Program-made: the position numbers and the translations under genes
The notes under the pieces: generated by a model
The model's database searches: none
Told to the model about the DNA's origin: nothing
The model's input: the letters and a program-made list of their open reading frames with translations, nothing else
Origin: Neovahlkampfia damariscottae
Lineage: Eukaryota; Heterolobosea; Selenaionea; Neovahlkampfiida; Neovahlkampfiidae
DNA length: 64,000 nt
Assembly (NCBI GenBank): GCA_016618085.1
Contig: JABLTG010000008.1
Coordinates: 62,001 to 126,000, forward strand
Direction: 5' to 3'
Shown: positions 21,301-35,075 of the stretch, in pieces
How positions within the stretch are numbered: the stretch's first letter is position 1
Layout of the letters: each line of letters opens with the position of its first letter

Positions 21301-24300
21301 TAAAGATGCATTTTTACAAATAGTTGTTGCTAATCCTAAATTTGGATGCATGATTGCAGTTGGTTCATTAAATTGATATCCAGTAGGTGAAATAAAAAAT
21401 TTAAATCCTGAGCCTTCTTTTAAATCATTACACTTAAATTGAAAATAAAAAGAATTTCCAGCAACAGTGAAGAATCTTGGAAGAGAGACAGGTCCTTTGA
21501 ATTTTTTAATTTCAAATTTTTCATATTTATCATTCCAAAGATTAAATGAATCTCCAACACCTAAATCACATTTCACAAAGTTGATGTACAAATTTGTTGC
21601 GTTGAAGAATTTCACATAAATCATTTTATGATTCATATCACTAGTATATTCAAATTTTCTAAAATGAGACAAATTATCTTTGAATGTTTTCATTTCATTT
21701 AATGCCTCTTCTGCAACATAATCAAAAACAGGTATTTCTCCATCCATAGTTTTAACATTAACAGAATCAAATGATTTCATCATATCTTTGATATTTTCGG
21801 GTAATTTAACATCATCATTCATGAAACTTAAAGTTTGATGATTATATTGATCAATGAATAAAACTTTCAAAGCTCTATACATTTTAGATGGACTCAAACT
21901 TGTTGGTAATAAGTTTGTATTGATCAAGCATGAAGTTAAGATTTTTCTGACATACAAAGAAGACAATGCTTTGTAATTTGATAAATTTTCTTCTAAGATT
22001 GATGCTCTGTTCATTGTGAAAGGTGCAGCAAGTAAATGTTTTGGATAAAGAAGTATGGTTTTAACAGTTTTTGTTTCTTGATCAAATATGTTCACATTCA
22101 CACCATTGATATCTTTTTTTGATATTACACCTATTCGTCCTTTGAATACACTTAATAGAGATTGTTCATTTTCAATCACATCAGGATTAACAACAACAAA
22201 ATCACCAACAGCAAGCTTAGAAAAATCAACAGTATAAACACAATTCAAATTCAATGGTGTATCAATATATTGAAGCATTGATTTCATTATAAGTGAATCA
22301 AATTCATTTTGGGATATGTTGGATCCTAATAAACTAATTCCACTATCAAATTGAAGTGAAGTTTTTTCTTCAGTTTTTACTAAAGTGAGATCAATTGTTC
22401 CTTCTAATAAAATGTTCAATGCTGTGTCAACATCATCTCCAGCAATAGCAAGAGCACGTTTACAGATTTCAATATCAAATCCCATAGGTTCTAATTTCTC
22501 AGCTAATTCATCACGTAATGATCTATCTTTTGAATTATGTAAAACAGCTGCAGCAGCATTTAAATCATTTGGATGTTTTTTCATTGCTTTAAGACAAGCT
22601 TCTTCTGAGTATCCAAGATTTTTCAATTCTTTCAATGGAGAAATATTCTTTTTTGCTTGTGTTCTGAAAACTGAATCAATTGGAAAAGAAAAATTTTGTT
22701 CTCCAAAGTTGTAGGAAACAACAGAATCTCCTTTTAAAATAAGCATTGGATGATATGGTCTTTCTTTAACAGAAGTGAAACCTGTTCCTAAATTTTCACC
22801 ATTTTTTGTAATAAAGAATATTGAATTTTCTTTTGAATATCCAAATCCATAAATGTCATTTTGATTACAAGTTGGACCAAAACAAACTTTGTGAATAACT
22901 TGACCTGTATAAAGATGACCACTATTCAAATGAAAACTTGAACTTGAACCTAAGACATCTGTCCATCCTTTTCCTGAAATGACAATATTTGTGAATCCAA
23001 TTGCAATTGTGTCTCTTGGATTAATTTTCAGAACTTTCACTTCAAAATAAAATGAGCTCTCAACAGGGTCTGCAGCCAACATTGAATAGGTCATATTCAT
23101 ATTTTTATAAGCAATTCTACCATTGGTTTCATAATATCCATTTGCTAAATTGAATTTCTTTGGTTTTTCTCCTTTGATGACTGTAGACATTTGATAAAAT
23201 GGCATTAAACTTTGATATCTCATCCCTAAAGCTTCCAATTTTTCAATTGATGGAATTTTTTCTGGGTTTGATTTTTTTAACGATTTACATGGATACTTTC
23301 CTTCTCCAACTCCACAATCACAATAAAAATCACCTGAATCAGCTGCTTGTAAATCATGACCTGCGTGGCAAGTTTTTGCACAAAATGCACAAACAGCTTG
23401 TTTCTTACCCATACCACAAGTCTTACATGAGTAGTAATATTGACGAAAGAATTGAGATCCTGTCCAAGTGTATGTACATGAATCAAATTTTGGTATTTTT
23501 CCATATAATCTTCCAGTGTCATATTTTGAAAATTCAATCAATCTTTCAAATTGAAAAATGAGTTGATCAATATTTCTTTTTTCTTGTGGCCAGAGACTCA
23601 TAATTTCAATTGATCTCATCCAAAGATAATTCAAAAGTAATTTGATTTCTACCGAGTCTATTTGATTGTTTTCAATAAAATCTCCACAAATCATCACAAA
23701 AGTGATTAAATCATCTATACTTTTAAATTCAAAATTTTCAATAAATTCATTTGTAAAAACATTAACGAATTCACTATCAACATCATAAATTTCATTTTTT
23801 TTGATTTTAACAGAAAGTGTATGTTCATTCAAATTGATTAATTTTGCTTCTTCCCATCTGTTATTGAGGAATATTTTCACAGATTCACCTGGATTTGGAA
23901 TATAATTTAAACCACAAATAACTGTTGTGACAGCTAATAAAAATCTTAAAGGCTCTTCAATGTCTTTCAAAATTCCGTTCTTTAAAATATTTGTAATTTT
24001 GATTAATTGCTCAGAAATTAAATTTTGAATTTGAATTTTCCATTCTTTATGTAATAACAATTTTCTAATGATGTGGAAAATATTTTTTGTAACTCTTATA
24101 TTTTGCGATTGTAATTTAAAATAATCTTTTCCAATCACAGAGAATATAACATGAGATCCTAAAAATTCAAATAAGGAAATCAAAAGTTTGTTCAAATCAT
24201 TTGAATAATCTGAATTTTGAATTAACTTTCCTGCTAATTGAAGTGAGATTTCTTGACATTTATGATTATTAACTCTAAGCATTGGTAATAAAATTTTTAA

Positions 24301-27300
24301 AAATCTTTTTGATGATGAATTTTTTAAACCACATTCTGTTGAAGATAAAGTTGAAATAATTGCAAGAATTTCTGTCAAAGTATGAACTTGAATTGAAGTT
24401 CCTTTTACGAAACTTTCTAATTGGACAAATAATATTGAAAAGATCTCTTCAACTAAATTAGTCAATGATGACAAAACTTTTTCTCTATTTTCAACTTCAA
24501 CAGTAGTCTGTTCATCATCCCATTTTTCAACAATTAATGCGATTCTAATTGCTAAAACTTTGAAAATTTTCCAAGATTTTAAAGAAATTTGTTTTTTTTC
24601 TTCAACTGAATTTGGGTTGATCATAAAATTAGATACTTCAACTTTTGGATAATCAAACATAAAAGAAGTTAATTTTTTGATTAAATCATATTCAATAATC
24701 CAGTCAACATCAATGATACTAAATTTGATGAATAAAGTTCCAAGTATTTCTCTTAGTAAACCATCAACAAGAGCAGATTTATTTTCACTTGATAAATCTT
24801 TTAAAAAGTTGAAATATAATTTTCTTGTTGTTTCTAACAACTCTTTTTTCAACAAAAATCCGCAAGGAATTACATTATTTAATATATGATAATTCAATGA
24901 TGAATATTGAAGTACATCTTGAAATGCATGAACAACGATACTTCTCATTGAATGATTTTCTATTGTTTCAACAAGATCAAGAAATATTTTACACCCAGTT
25001 AATCTGCTTTGAGCTCTATTTTTTCGAAGATCAAGTAATGATTTTAGACCAACAATATCCCATTTGTTTGTTATAAACTTATAGACTTGTGATTGAATTA
25101 AAAATGTTTCTTCATTTGAAGGTGAAAGTAAAAGTAAAAATTGAGAGTTTGCTAAAACTAGAGCATAAATAACATCAAAGTCTAATTTTTCTCTTTGTTT
25201 TTTACCAGCCATCCACATTCTTATTTGTCTGGAAAATTTCCATAATGATAAAACGGTTGAAGGAACTTTAACTTCTTTTGGATTTTCCATAATTTGTTTG
25301 GTCATTTCAATAACTGAATTTAAACTTTTTGTGTGTTTTATCAGAGCAGCAATTAAACATCTTTCAGATGAAATAATAATTTGATTATCTTGAAAAACTG
25401 TTCTTTCATTAATTAAATGTTCTTCCATGAATTGAATCAATGAAATAGAATCTCCTTTTCCTTGAATAAAATCTTGTAAGAAAGAATTATGTTCATTTTT
25501 TTCATCAAATCCAACTTTAAATAATGCATTATTGATCCATGAATTTTCATCTTTTTCTTCATCTTTCACTGGAACTGCTGTAATATAAGTTGAAGCAATT
25601 CTTGTTGTCATCCAAACAAGTGTCTTTTCCAATTCAACCATCCAATTAATTTCTTTAAGAGGAAATGATGACATTCTAATTCCCCATTCTGAACTTTGTG
25701 CATCAAAAGTATATTTAATTGAACTTCCAGAAGTCAATAATGGATTAGAAGGAATAGATGAACCTTTTCCACCAAAAGCTAATGATTGAGTTGGTATTTC
25801 ACATTCATTTGTGTGAATTCTCAAGTGATCATAAGTTCCATCTGATCTTAAAGCAGTTCTGGATTTTGGGTCTATTTTAGTGACAATACCAATACAGTCT
25901 TTATCAAAGTCAACATCAACATCTTGTTTAACAGGTTTATAAGGATGATTCGTTTCAATAATGTACCAATTAATATCAACTTCTTTGTTCTTAAAAATTT
26001 CATTATAAGTAGAAATTGATTTCATTAAAGAATAGATATATTTTGAAACATATTCTGATAAATTAACAAAGTCTTCTGTTGAATTTCCTTTTTTCCAAAA
26101 TAATTTTGAGTATCCATGAATAAGTGGGAAAAATAAATTTCCAATTAAACTGTCCTTCAATGTTTCATCAATTTTTTCTTTATTTTCTTCGAATGTTTTT
26201 AGTTCTGAGCATATTGAATTCACTTCATCCATGATTTCTGTAAATGAGTCAAAAATCATTGAAGAATAATTGAAAAAAAGTGCAGTATCAACTGATTTTG
26301 TTTTAGGAGAAGTTGAAGTGAAAGCTTTAACTTTTGTCACATGTTGAGGTGAAACTTTTTTTAAAACTTGATTTTGCCATCTTAACATTAATTGTTGGAT
26401 TTGTAAAATTATTTCATGAACAGTTGGTGAACCTTTTTTAAAATCATTATTCAAAACACCTAATGTATAATTTTTACAAAAGTCAACTAAAATATCAATA
26501 AACTTGAGTGAATTATCTCCAAAACCAACACCATTAATCCAAAATGAAACAAATAATGTATTGTCTTCAATCATCTTTTTTAAGACTTTGTTTAAAATTG
26601 CTCTTTTGAGTGGATATTGAATGTTCTTTAAGTGTTCTATTAAAAAATCCTCTTGTTCTTGAAATATTGGATAAAATAAAGTAAATCCTGAGCACAAAAT
26701 AGAAGCAACTTCCAAACTAATGGTATTACTTTCAGCTTCTAAATTTGATAATTGTGAAACTATTATAAAATCATCAGATTCATATTCATGAATTGAGTCA
26801 TGGTCCACAATATCTGATTTTTCATCATCACCACCTTGTTGTTCTTTTTTTTTCATTTTTGGTTTATCTTTTTCTAGAATTTTAATGATCTCTTCTTCAG
26901 TTTGTTTTTCAAGTGTAATATTATCATCTAATTTAACTTCTTCTGTTCTAGGAGTAATATTTTCTTGATCTTTTTTTTCCACAAAGATTTTCATTGACTC
27001 TTTTTTTTCAATAACTTTGTTTTCTTTTTCTTGAAGTAATTGCATCAAGTAACTTTTCAGTTGAGTAATATAATTGTTCTTATCATCAATCCAGTCAACT
27101 TTTCCATGTACTGTACGAACAGCTACTGAATTTACAGGTTCTTCATATTTCTTCCAAAGCTGTAATGATTCAACATTCAATCTTAACATTCTTAAAAGAG
27201 CAGAAATACAATAAATGCGAGCAGAATCAATAGTTTCTTCTTGAGCACCAACAAGTTTGTCAATTAATCCTTTGAGTAAGTCAAAAGTCTTTGGTGAACT

Positions 27301-28526
27301 TTCAACAAGAAAATGAATATTCAACATCTCTTTTTGAGCTCTAAACAATAAACCTTTTGATTGTATATAACTTTGTGCTAATAAATCAATATGAGCAACA
27401 ATAAAAACAAAAAGTTGACGAACAGGAGTCTAAAAAGTAAAAAGTAAAAAAAACAAAAAAAAATACTGGTTTCTTCAGTGAATTTGGACATGAAAATTGA
27501 GACATTTTCAAAATTTGAACAGGATTATATTTTGATTCTTTTAAATCAACTTTTGGACATAGAGTTCTAATGTCTTTTGAAAATTTTTCAAGTGCATCAA
27601 TAACTTCTTGTCTCATAAAGATACCTCCTTCTTCAGAGTCATCTTGACTAAGTGGTTCATTAATTTCAGGTGAAAATGATAAAGTTGCGTGTAACATTAA
27701 AATTACATCTAAAAATGAACCTTTGCTCATAGCCAAAATCATTAATGAAACTAATGACTAATAAAACAATGAGTCACAAATAATTCATACTCTTGATCTT
27801 CTTTTTCTTGATTCTTTTGTATCCAGTGCGAATTCATAAAGATAATCCCTTATTTTTTCTACGTCTTCACCATATAAACTCATTGGAAGTGTATGTTTTG
27901 CTAATAAACGAAAAATAGTTTCTGATCTTGAAATTTTCAATTTTGAAAATAAACCTTTCTTCACATCTGTTTTTAACATTGCTTTTTGTAAATTTTTTAA
28001 AAGTAAAATATTTTCTTCATTTGGTAAGGCTTGATTTTCTAATGGTAATGACTCATATCTAAGTTTTAATACCTGAAAAAATATTTGAAAAAAAAAAAAC
28101 TCAAACGTTGACTGACTCATTTCTCTCAAGTTGAGAATTTTGAACATTGTCCAAGATTTGTATTCTTTTATCTAGTAAAACATAGAGTATTAAAAGAGGG
28201 CTAAAAAGTTGATCTTCTTTTTGGTAGTGTCTGAATAGACTTTGTAATTCTTGGTATATGTCTTCTTGGTCACTTCTGAAATAAAAATTGAGTTTTTTTT
28301 TTTTTTACGGTTTATCATTTGATGTTATAGTGTCCATGAAATCAAAAATATCAATTTCTTCAAAAACTGTTCCTTGGAATAAATTTGATTTTTTAATGGT
28401 TTCATTTTTCAGTAATTCTGTGAAAGAAATTGGGTTATTGTAATACAACTCCAATAGATTATTCTCTTCAGAATCTTCTATTCTTGGTTTTGTCAGAGGC
28501 CGAATAACCGAACCTTTACGAGACAT
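18313..28526 (-). CDS. Giant HECT E3 ubiquitin ligase with UBR, SPRY, UBA and ZZ domains
   Basis: Five exons, 28309-28526, 28107-28275, 27791-28072, 27467-27757 and 18313-27429, with introns of 33-37 nt; 3358 residues. A helical N-terminal half is followed by a UBR box near 1640-1705 (CHAGHD, FYCDCGVG), a SPRY domain near 1750-1885 and two UBA-like repeats near 1915-1995. Beta-sandwich stretches come next, then two ZZ fingers near 2665-2785 (CNHCGVR..CTECDDYDLC, CDNCNAF..CENCQDFNLC). The C-terminal HECT domain has its catalytic Cys in LPLSHTCFF at residue 3313 (codon 18451-18453). It should transfer ubiquitin directly to substrates, with the UBR and ZZ fingers reading N-terminal degrons. An acidic/lysine-rich segment lies near 480-545. 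UBR5 has UBR, UBA and HECT but not SPRY or ZZ. Confidence 0.92.
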
Positions 28527-28707
28527 GTTTTGTTTGGTTGATTAAGTTCAACGGAGTTATTAATAAACTACCAATCAAACTGTAGAAAAAAAAAGAAATC
28601 CAAACCGAAAAAAATGAAACAAAAAATAAAAAAATTAAATATGAAAATTTGTTTCTAAAATCTAGTTGTCCAATCAAAAAAATAAATCAATTCGAAAATC
28701 ATAAAAC
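28527..28707. promoter_or_regulatory. Divergent promoter between HECT and Rab7-like genes
   Basis: CCAAT at 28571-28575 and 28670-28674, each 35-45 nt from one of the two divergent starts. The rest is A-rich. Inferred promoter. Confidence 0.5.
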
Positions 28708-29398
28708 ATGTCAACCTTACCATCAAGAAAACTTCTTGTAAAAGTAATCATTCTCGGAGATTCTTCTGTTGGGAAGACTTCATTATTACATCAGTTTGCA
28801 CATAAAGAATTTGTATCTCAAAAAGTATTTCAACAATTTTAAAATTTACATTTTTGTTAAGGCATCAGTTTGTGATTCTTTTTTGAAACAAGATTTGATG
28901 GTAGGTGATAATATGGTAAATATGCAAATTTGGGATACAGTAAAATAAAATTAAAAATTCATAAATTACTCTCAGGCAGGACAAGAAAGATTCAATTCAA
29001 TTTCAAAAAGTTATTTCAGAGGATCTGATGCATGCGTCATCGTTTTTGATGTAACTGATTCAAACAGTTTCAATAACTTATCAGCATGGAGAAAAAAATT
29101 TATGGAAGAAACTGATGCCAACGAGTCTTTTCCATTTATCATTGTTGGAAACAAAATAGATTTGAAAGAACAAAGAGTGATCAGCAAAGAAAAAGCTTTA
29201 AAATGGTGTAAAGAACATGGTGATTTAGAATATTTCGAAACCTCAGCAAAAGACGCAACCAATGTTGAAAATTGTTTTCAAGAACTAGCAAAACATGCTG
29301 CTGATACAACAAGCGAGAATAAAGCTCTTTCGGATATACCAAGTGATTTAGGAGCTCCACCACCTTCAACAGAAGAACAAGGTGGTTGTGCATGTTAA
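28708..29398 (+). CDS. Rab7-like GTPase
   Basis: Exons 28708-28824, 28862-28939 and 28976-29398 with introns of 37 and 36 nt; 205 residues. [29 protein letters not shown] (assembled across intron 2), GNKIDL and ETSAK are all intact, and the tail ends GCAC, a C-x-C geranylgeranylation site. The opening [16 protein letters not shown] and the overall pattern match Rab7 of late endosomes. Odd: switch I has ASVCDSF where Rabs have ATIGADF, so the Mg-binding Thr is a Ser and the invariant Gly is a Cys. Effector or nucleotide behaviour may differ. Ends 25 bp from the convergent BRE1 gene. Confidence 0.87.
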
Positions 29399-29423
29399 TT
29401 TTAAAAAAAATGAAAAATTTATT

Positions 29424-31751
29424 TTAAAGAAAGAATTCATGAACATCATTGTCTCCATATTTCAAACCACAAACTGCACATTTTCTATTTCTAACTCTTA
29501 TACTATCTTGAATACATTCACCACAAAAAGTATGAAAACATCTTGTTATAATTGTATCTTTCTTGCGTGTTTGACAAATTCCACAAGTCATTTCTTTCTG
29601 TGAGAATATTAACGATTTAATTTTTTTTTTTTTACTCTTAAATTTTCTTCTTGTGAATCAAGTTTACCTAAATTTAATCTTTTTAATAAAACATCATATT
29701 CTAAAGATAATTTTTTAGTTTTTGCTTGTTCTGCTATCAACATTGATTCTAATTCATATAATCTTTTTTGATAATCTGATAAAGCAACTTGAAGTTTATT
29801 CATTTCTTGTTTACATTCATTCAAATTTTGTAAGGACTCATTTGCTATTCTATTTTTTTTTTCCAAAACTGTTTGAGTCAATCTATTTTCTTCAGTAATT
29901 TTAAAATATTGTTCATCTTTAATTTGTAATTGTGATTTAAGATGTGTTACATTCTCTTCAAGTTGTGAAATTAATTTATTTAAAGTATCAATTTGTGATT
30001 TTAAAGTTGAAATTTCTGTTTCTTTTAATTGAATAGCTTGTGAGTTTAATAACTTTTCATGAATCAATTTTGCATTTTTATCATCTTTTTCTGATAGTTG
30101 TTTATTTAAATTTGCATTTTTATTTTGAATTTCATCAAATGAAGCAGAAACTGAATCTAATTCTTCTAAATAAGTTTCACATTCTTCTTTGAGTAATATA
30201 ACTTGTTCTTGTAAATCAATATCTTTTTCTTCTTCTTGTTCTTGTTCGTTTTGATTTTTTTTAAATTTTTCTAATTCTTTTGTTTTTCTTAATAAAGTCT
30301 TTTGTAGGATAATCATTTTTTTTGGTTCAACTAGAAGTTCTTTTTGTTTATCAAATATATTTTTATATTCTTCAATTTTTAATTGTTGTTCTTGTGCTAA
30401 TTTTGATAATCTTTTACATTGAAAATTTAATTCTGATATATTTGTATTCTTAAATTCAACTTTTAAAGTTTGAAAATCATTTTTAATTTTCATTAATTCT
30501 TTATCTTTTTTTTGAATTTCTTCCATTAACTCATTTTGTTTCTTTTCTTCTTTTTGATGAATTTGATAATAAAGACTTGATTTTGAATTTTCTAAATCAT
30601 TTATATCTTTTTTATATTGATTTATTGAATTTCTAAAATAATCAAGTTCTTTTCTTGTTTCATCTAATTTATGACCTAAAACTTGAAATTGTCTTGATGA
30701 AAATATATTTGTATCACTATGTAACTCTCTAGTTATTCTACCAATTTCAATTTTTAAACTAACATTTTCTTGTTGTACATTTATAAAATCATTTGTAATT
30801 TGATCATAAGCTACTCTTCTTTGTTCAATATCTTTTTTTAATTTATCAACTATTTTATCATCAACAAATGATGTTTGACTTGAATCAAAAGGTGTCATAG
30901 GTGTTAAAGGTGTTGAAGTTGGTGAATTTAAACCTTTTAATTTTAATCTATCAATAGTTTTATTTGCATGTGAAAGATCAAATTTTGTGCTATCTAGTTC
31001 ATTTGTTAAATCTTTTATAGTAATTTGTAACTTTGTAACATCGTCTTTTGCCATATTATTTTCGTTGGTGGTATTACGAACTTGAATTTGCATAGAATCA
31101 AGTAATTCATTTAATTTTTCATTTTGATTTTGTAAATTATCATTAGATTGTTTTATATCCTCATAAGTTATTGTTGTTTTGAGTTTTTCTGAAATTTCAA
31201 AGTTATGCTCTTTTTCAGTTGCAATAGCCTCCAATAATAATTTTAATACATTTTTTGTTTTGTCACATCTTTGTTTTAACCCATTCTCTATTTTACTCGT
31301 TTCTTCTTCTCTTATACTTGAATCATAAGATGACAAAAGTCTTTGTATAAAATTTTTTGAATCTAAAGGTTTCTTTGAATGACCATTTAATTTTGAATCT
31401 TGTGGTTTTATCTTTTGTAAAATTATTTCCAAGTCATCGTCTAACTTTGGAAAAAACGAAATTTAATTTTTTTTTTTTTTTACGTTATTCCAGTATCTGT
31501 TGATTATACCAACAGAACAATCTGAATTTTCCTTCTGTTTTTTAAGCATTAATAATTCAGTTTTTAAAGTTGTGATTTCTCTTTTTTGTTCTTCTACTTT
31601 TACTTTTAAGTGATTCTTTTGTTCTTGTAATACGTTTAGATCCAGCTTGGAAAAAATTAGTTCAAAAAATATGACGTACATTACTATCTGGATCTATGGA
31701 TAGTTTATATTTCTTTAAAGGTGAAAACTCTTCTCCATTGCCTCGCTTCAT
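29424..31751 (-). CDS. BRE1: BRE1 (RNF20/40-type) histone H2B E3 ubiquitin ligase
   Basis: Exons 31680-31751, 31484-31645, 29636-31444 and 29424-29597; introns of 34, 39 and 38 nt; 738 residues. Nearly all coiled coil, ending in a C3HC4 RING encoded by the last short exon. The RING reads TCGICQTRKKDTIITRCFHT, then FCGECI and CAVCGLKYGDNDVHEF, which matches the BRE1 RING and its 'FGxxDxH' end. N-terminus MKRGNGEEFSPLKKYKLSID is typical. With Rad6 it monoubiquitinates H2B on transcribed chromatin. The 5' end lies 65 bp from MED14, in divergent orientation. Confidence 0.9.
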
Positions 31752-31816
31752 CTTCTGGTCTATAAATTGGACCAATTGGAACAAACGTGTGAGAGCGTGA
31801 TTGGTTAACCGAAATC
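31752..31816. promoter_or_regulatory. 65-bp bidirectional CCAAT promoter (BRE1/MED14)
   Basis: The whole space between the two ATGs is 65 bp. It carries ATTGG at 31766-31770, the overlapping palindromic CCAATTGG at 31772-31779, and ATTGG at 31800-31804, 13 nt before the MED14 start. Inferred to drive both genes. Confidence 0.55.
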
Positions 31817-34800
31817 ATGAATACTTCCAACGCCACTGTTTCATTGTATTCTTTGGTCCAACATTTGACTCATAACTCATATAAAACATTAAAAAATTTC
31901 ACAGAAACACTTGATAATCATGATGTCCATGAAAGAAAAAAATATTTGAAGGGTAAAAAAAAAAAAAAAAAAAATTAAACAACTCTTAAGAGTACTTTAA
32001 TCAATATAAAGAAAAATATGTGAGATTATTAATCGTTATTAGATGGTGTAAAAAGATGCAAAAAGTTGATGATTTGAAATTCCTTCAAGATGAAATTATA
32101 TCAAAACATCAAGCAATACAAGAAGCAGCAAATCGATTGTATGGAATTGATGGTTTAATTAGAAATATAAAAGAACCAGTTTATGATATACCAACAGCTA
32201 TTGATGTCATTTCAACAGGAAGTTATCCAAGATTACCAGAGTGTATTCAATTACAGGTTTTATTATTTATTTTAATAATTTAATTTTTAGACAAATGGTT
32301 TACAAAATAAATATATACAATATCTACCACAAACAATTGCCAGATTAAATGATTTACTCAGAATGACTTTATTACTTGAAAATATTCCAAATCAAATGAA
32401 ACCAGTCAAAGTTGGTATGTTTAAACAATTTATTAAAGTGTTTTAATAGATGATGGAAAAGTTATTTTTCGATCTGAAGATGAATTTGAAATAATTTTAA
32501 CACTTGATGGAAATAGTCCTGATTTTTATTGGAGAATTTTATCCTTACAATTTTTAGTCAATGAAGAAGGAACTAAAATATCAAGTTTTCCAAATAGTCA
32601 ACATCTTTGTCATATACTTCAAGAACGTTTATACCAAAAACTTTCAAAAGATCCTTTGATTGATTTATATCAAAAACTCCGTTAGTTGTTTGAAATCTAA
32701 ACTTGTTTTTAAATAGATGTATTTTGTACTCAGATTGCTTATAATATTCTTCATAAACAAGCTTTGGTTTTAAATTCAAAATTTTCACAAATTGTAGAAG
32801 TTAAAGTTGAAAAATCTATTGTTTTAAGTTATTGGAAGAATGCACCAAATCTAATGGATGAAGATATTGATTTTGGAGGAATCATTAAAATTTTCATCAA
32901 TGAAGAAAAAGACTTGATAATTCAACATGTACCAAATTTTGAAATTGAATCCGTTTCACTTTCAAATTTAAGTTTCAATAATTTACTCATGAATTATATG
33001 CAATTACTCATTTTGTACCGTTTAAAAAAACTCAAAACCTTTTTGGAAGACAAAGTCAAATACAAAATTACTATTCATGAAGATTTAGAAAATGGAAATA
33101 GTTATCTTTTGATGAATTTATTTGAAGATGTTTTATTGTTAATTTCAGTTGATTGGAAGTCAGGAGCTTGGATTTTTAACTCAAAATATGAAAATGATTC
33201 ATTTTCAAGAATAAACTCATTAAAAACAAACGACTCAATTTCCAAAATACCTCAAATCATATCAAGTTATTATAGAACTATTTTATTAAAAGAGTATGAA
33301 CATGCTGCACATTTATTAGAATTAGATGCTTTTATTTCAAAAAATGATCAAGAACAAGATTGTGTTTTTATTAGATACCCAAATTATCAAAATATTTTCA
33401 TGGTTGTCACAAATATCGATGAAATTACAGAAATTCAATTGATTTATCAACAATTTGTTCAAGAGAAAAATTTCCATGTTCACATTAAAACCAATGATTT
33501 CACTATAGAAAAAGAAGGGTTGGAATCACATCCAATTGCTCATATAAATTCATTTTTGAAGAACCATAATGATGGTATTCATCATCATTTCATTATTCAT
33601 CAACTTTTGGATCGAGGTATCATTTTCAAGAAAAAAGAGAATTTCTTGGAATTTCAACTTGATTGTTCAAATTTTACTGGTGATTTTTTCAGACTTTTTT
33701 TTGAAGGAAAAAAATGGTTTGTTGAAACAAAAGAAACAAAGAGTTTTGTTCAAATTGGAGCGACTATTGGAAATATAACTCTTTTTGATTCAGGTGTAAT
33801 TAGATTTAATTATTCAACAGAAGGAATTGCTGAATTTATCAATGATTTAAATTCAGTTGATAAGATGACAAAACTTGCAATGGATATTGATAAAAATTAT
33901 GATGAAGATGAAAAGAAATCAATTTCTGTGATGACTTACAATAGAATTGTTATTGATTATGAAATTGAAAAAAATTATACAGCTGAAATTCAATGGAATA
34001 TTGAACATTACTCAATTTCATTATCACCTTTGCATGAGTTTCAATTCTTCATTGAAACATATTTCAATTCAAATGTTGACATGAAAATACTTTTGAAACT
34101 TTTGAAAATGGTGAGTTATTCAATTTTAGAGTTGAAAGAAAAAAATTGGAAAATAATTCCAAAATCAATTGTTGAAGCAAAAGTCATCTTTCAAAGGTAT
34201 GTTTTTTTATTGATTCATTGAATTTTCAAAACAGATTCGCCTTTATTGTTTGGTTTTCGGAATCAAAAATTATGATTGTTCAACAGATTCCAAAAGATGA
34301 GAATCCATTTAAAATTGAAGGAAATGATTGTAAAGAAGCTATTAAATCATTAAATGACCATATGAATGCTTCAACTGGATTGGAAACTATTCAATTATGC
34401 GTTGAAAAAAATGGATTTTCAAATGTTAAATCAACATCAAAATCTATTTCATTTTCTTTATCAAATGGACCAGAATATTTGTTTTCTTATGAAAATGTTG
34501 TTAAATTTCAAGTTGCAAATTTACCTGAAAAAGCTGTTTTGACAAGTTTATTTGAAAAAATACCAGTTTTTGATCAACAACATATCCAATCATTTTTGAA
34601 TATTTTAAAACTTGAAACATCATTTTTAAGAGAATTTTTACAAAATTTGAGAGGAAATGTAGTGTCAGTTCTATTAAAAATACCTAATAATTTGAATATA
34701 CCATCTTTAATTGCAAGAAATGATGTTAGAATTGGTGCCAATGGGGTCAAACTCGAAAAAGATGTACTCTCATTATTGGTTCGATTTTTTGAAATATTAA

Positions 34801-34995
34801 TTTTTTTACAAATAGTTGAGAGTTTTAGTTGATTCAAAATTTGTTGATGTACCAATTTCATACAATTTCAAACAAAATTTATGTCAATTTTCATTCACTT
34901 GGAATCCTGAAATACAATCAACCAAAAAAGATATTTCAAAAGTGATATCAGAATTAAATCAATCAAAATATAATCAATTAATAAATTTGAAGTAA
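31817..34995 (+). CDS. MED14: Mediator complex subunit 14
   Basis: Seven exons, 31817-31952, 31991-32256, 32291-32414, 32450-32680, 32717-34196, 34235-34778 and 34816-34995, with introns of 34-38 nt; 986 residues. The N-terminus shows the MED14 signature. RKKYLKEYFNQYKEKYVRLL is followed by IRWCKK, then VYDIPTAIDVISTGSYPRLPECI (conserved A-[IV]-[ED]-V-L-[TS]-TG-[TS]-Y-x-R-LP), ARLNDLLR and DDGKVIFRSEDEFEIILTL. MED14 is the backbone linking Mediator head, middle and tail. All exon junctions keep frame and family pattern. Confidence 0.9.
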
Positions 34996-35075
34996 AATTT
35001 GTTCTATTGTTCTCTCATTTTGAGTTTATCATCAGCTCAATAACATTTTCAACATTTTGATTCTAATGAACTTGT

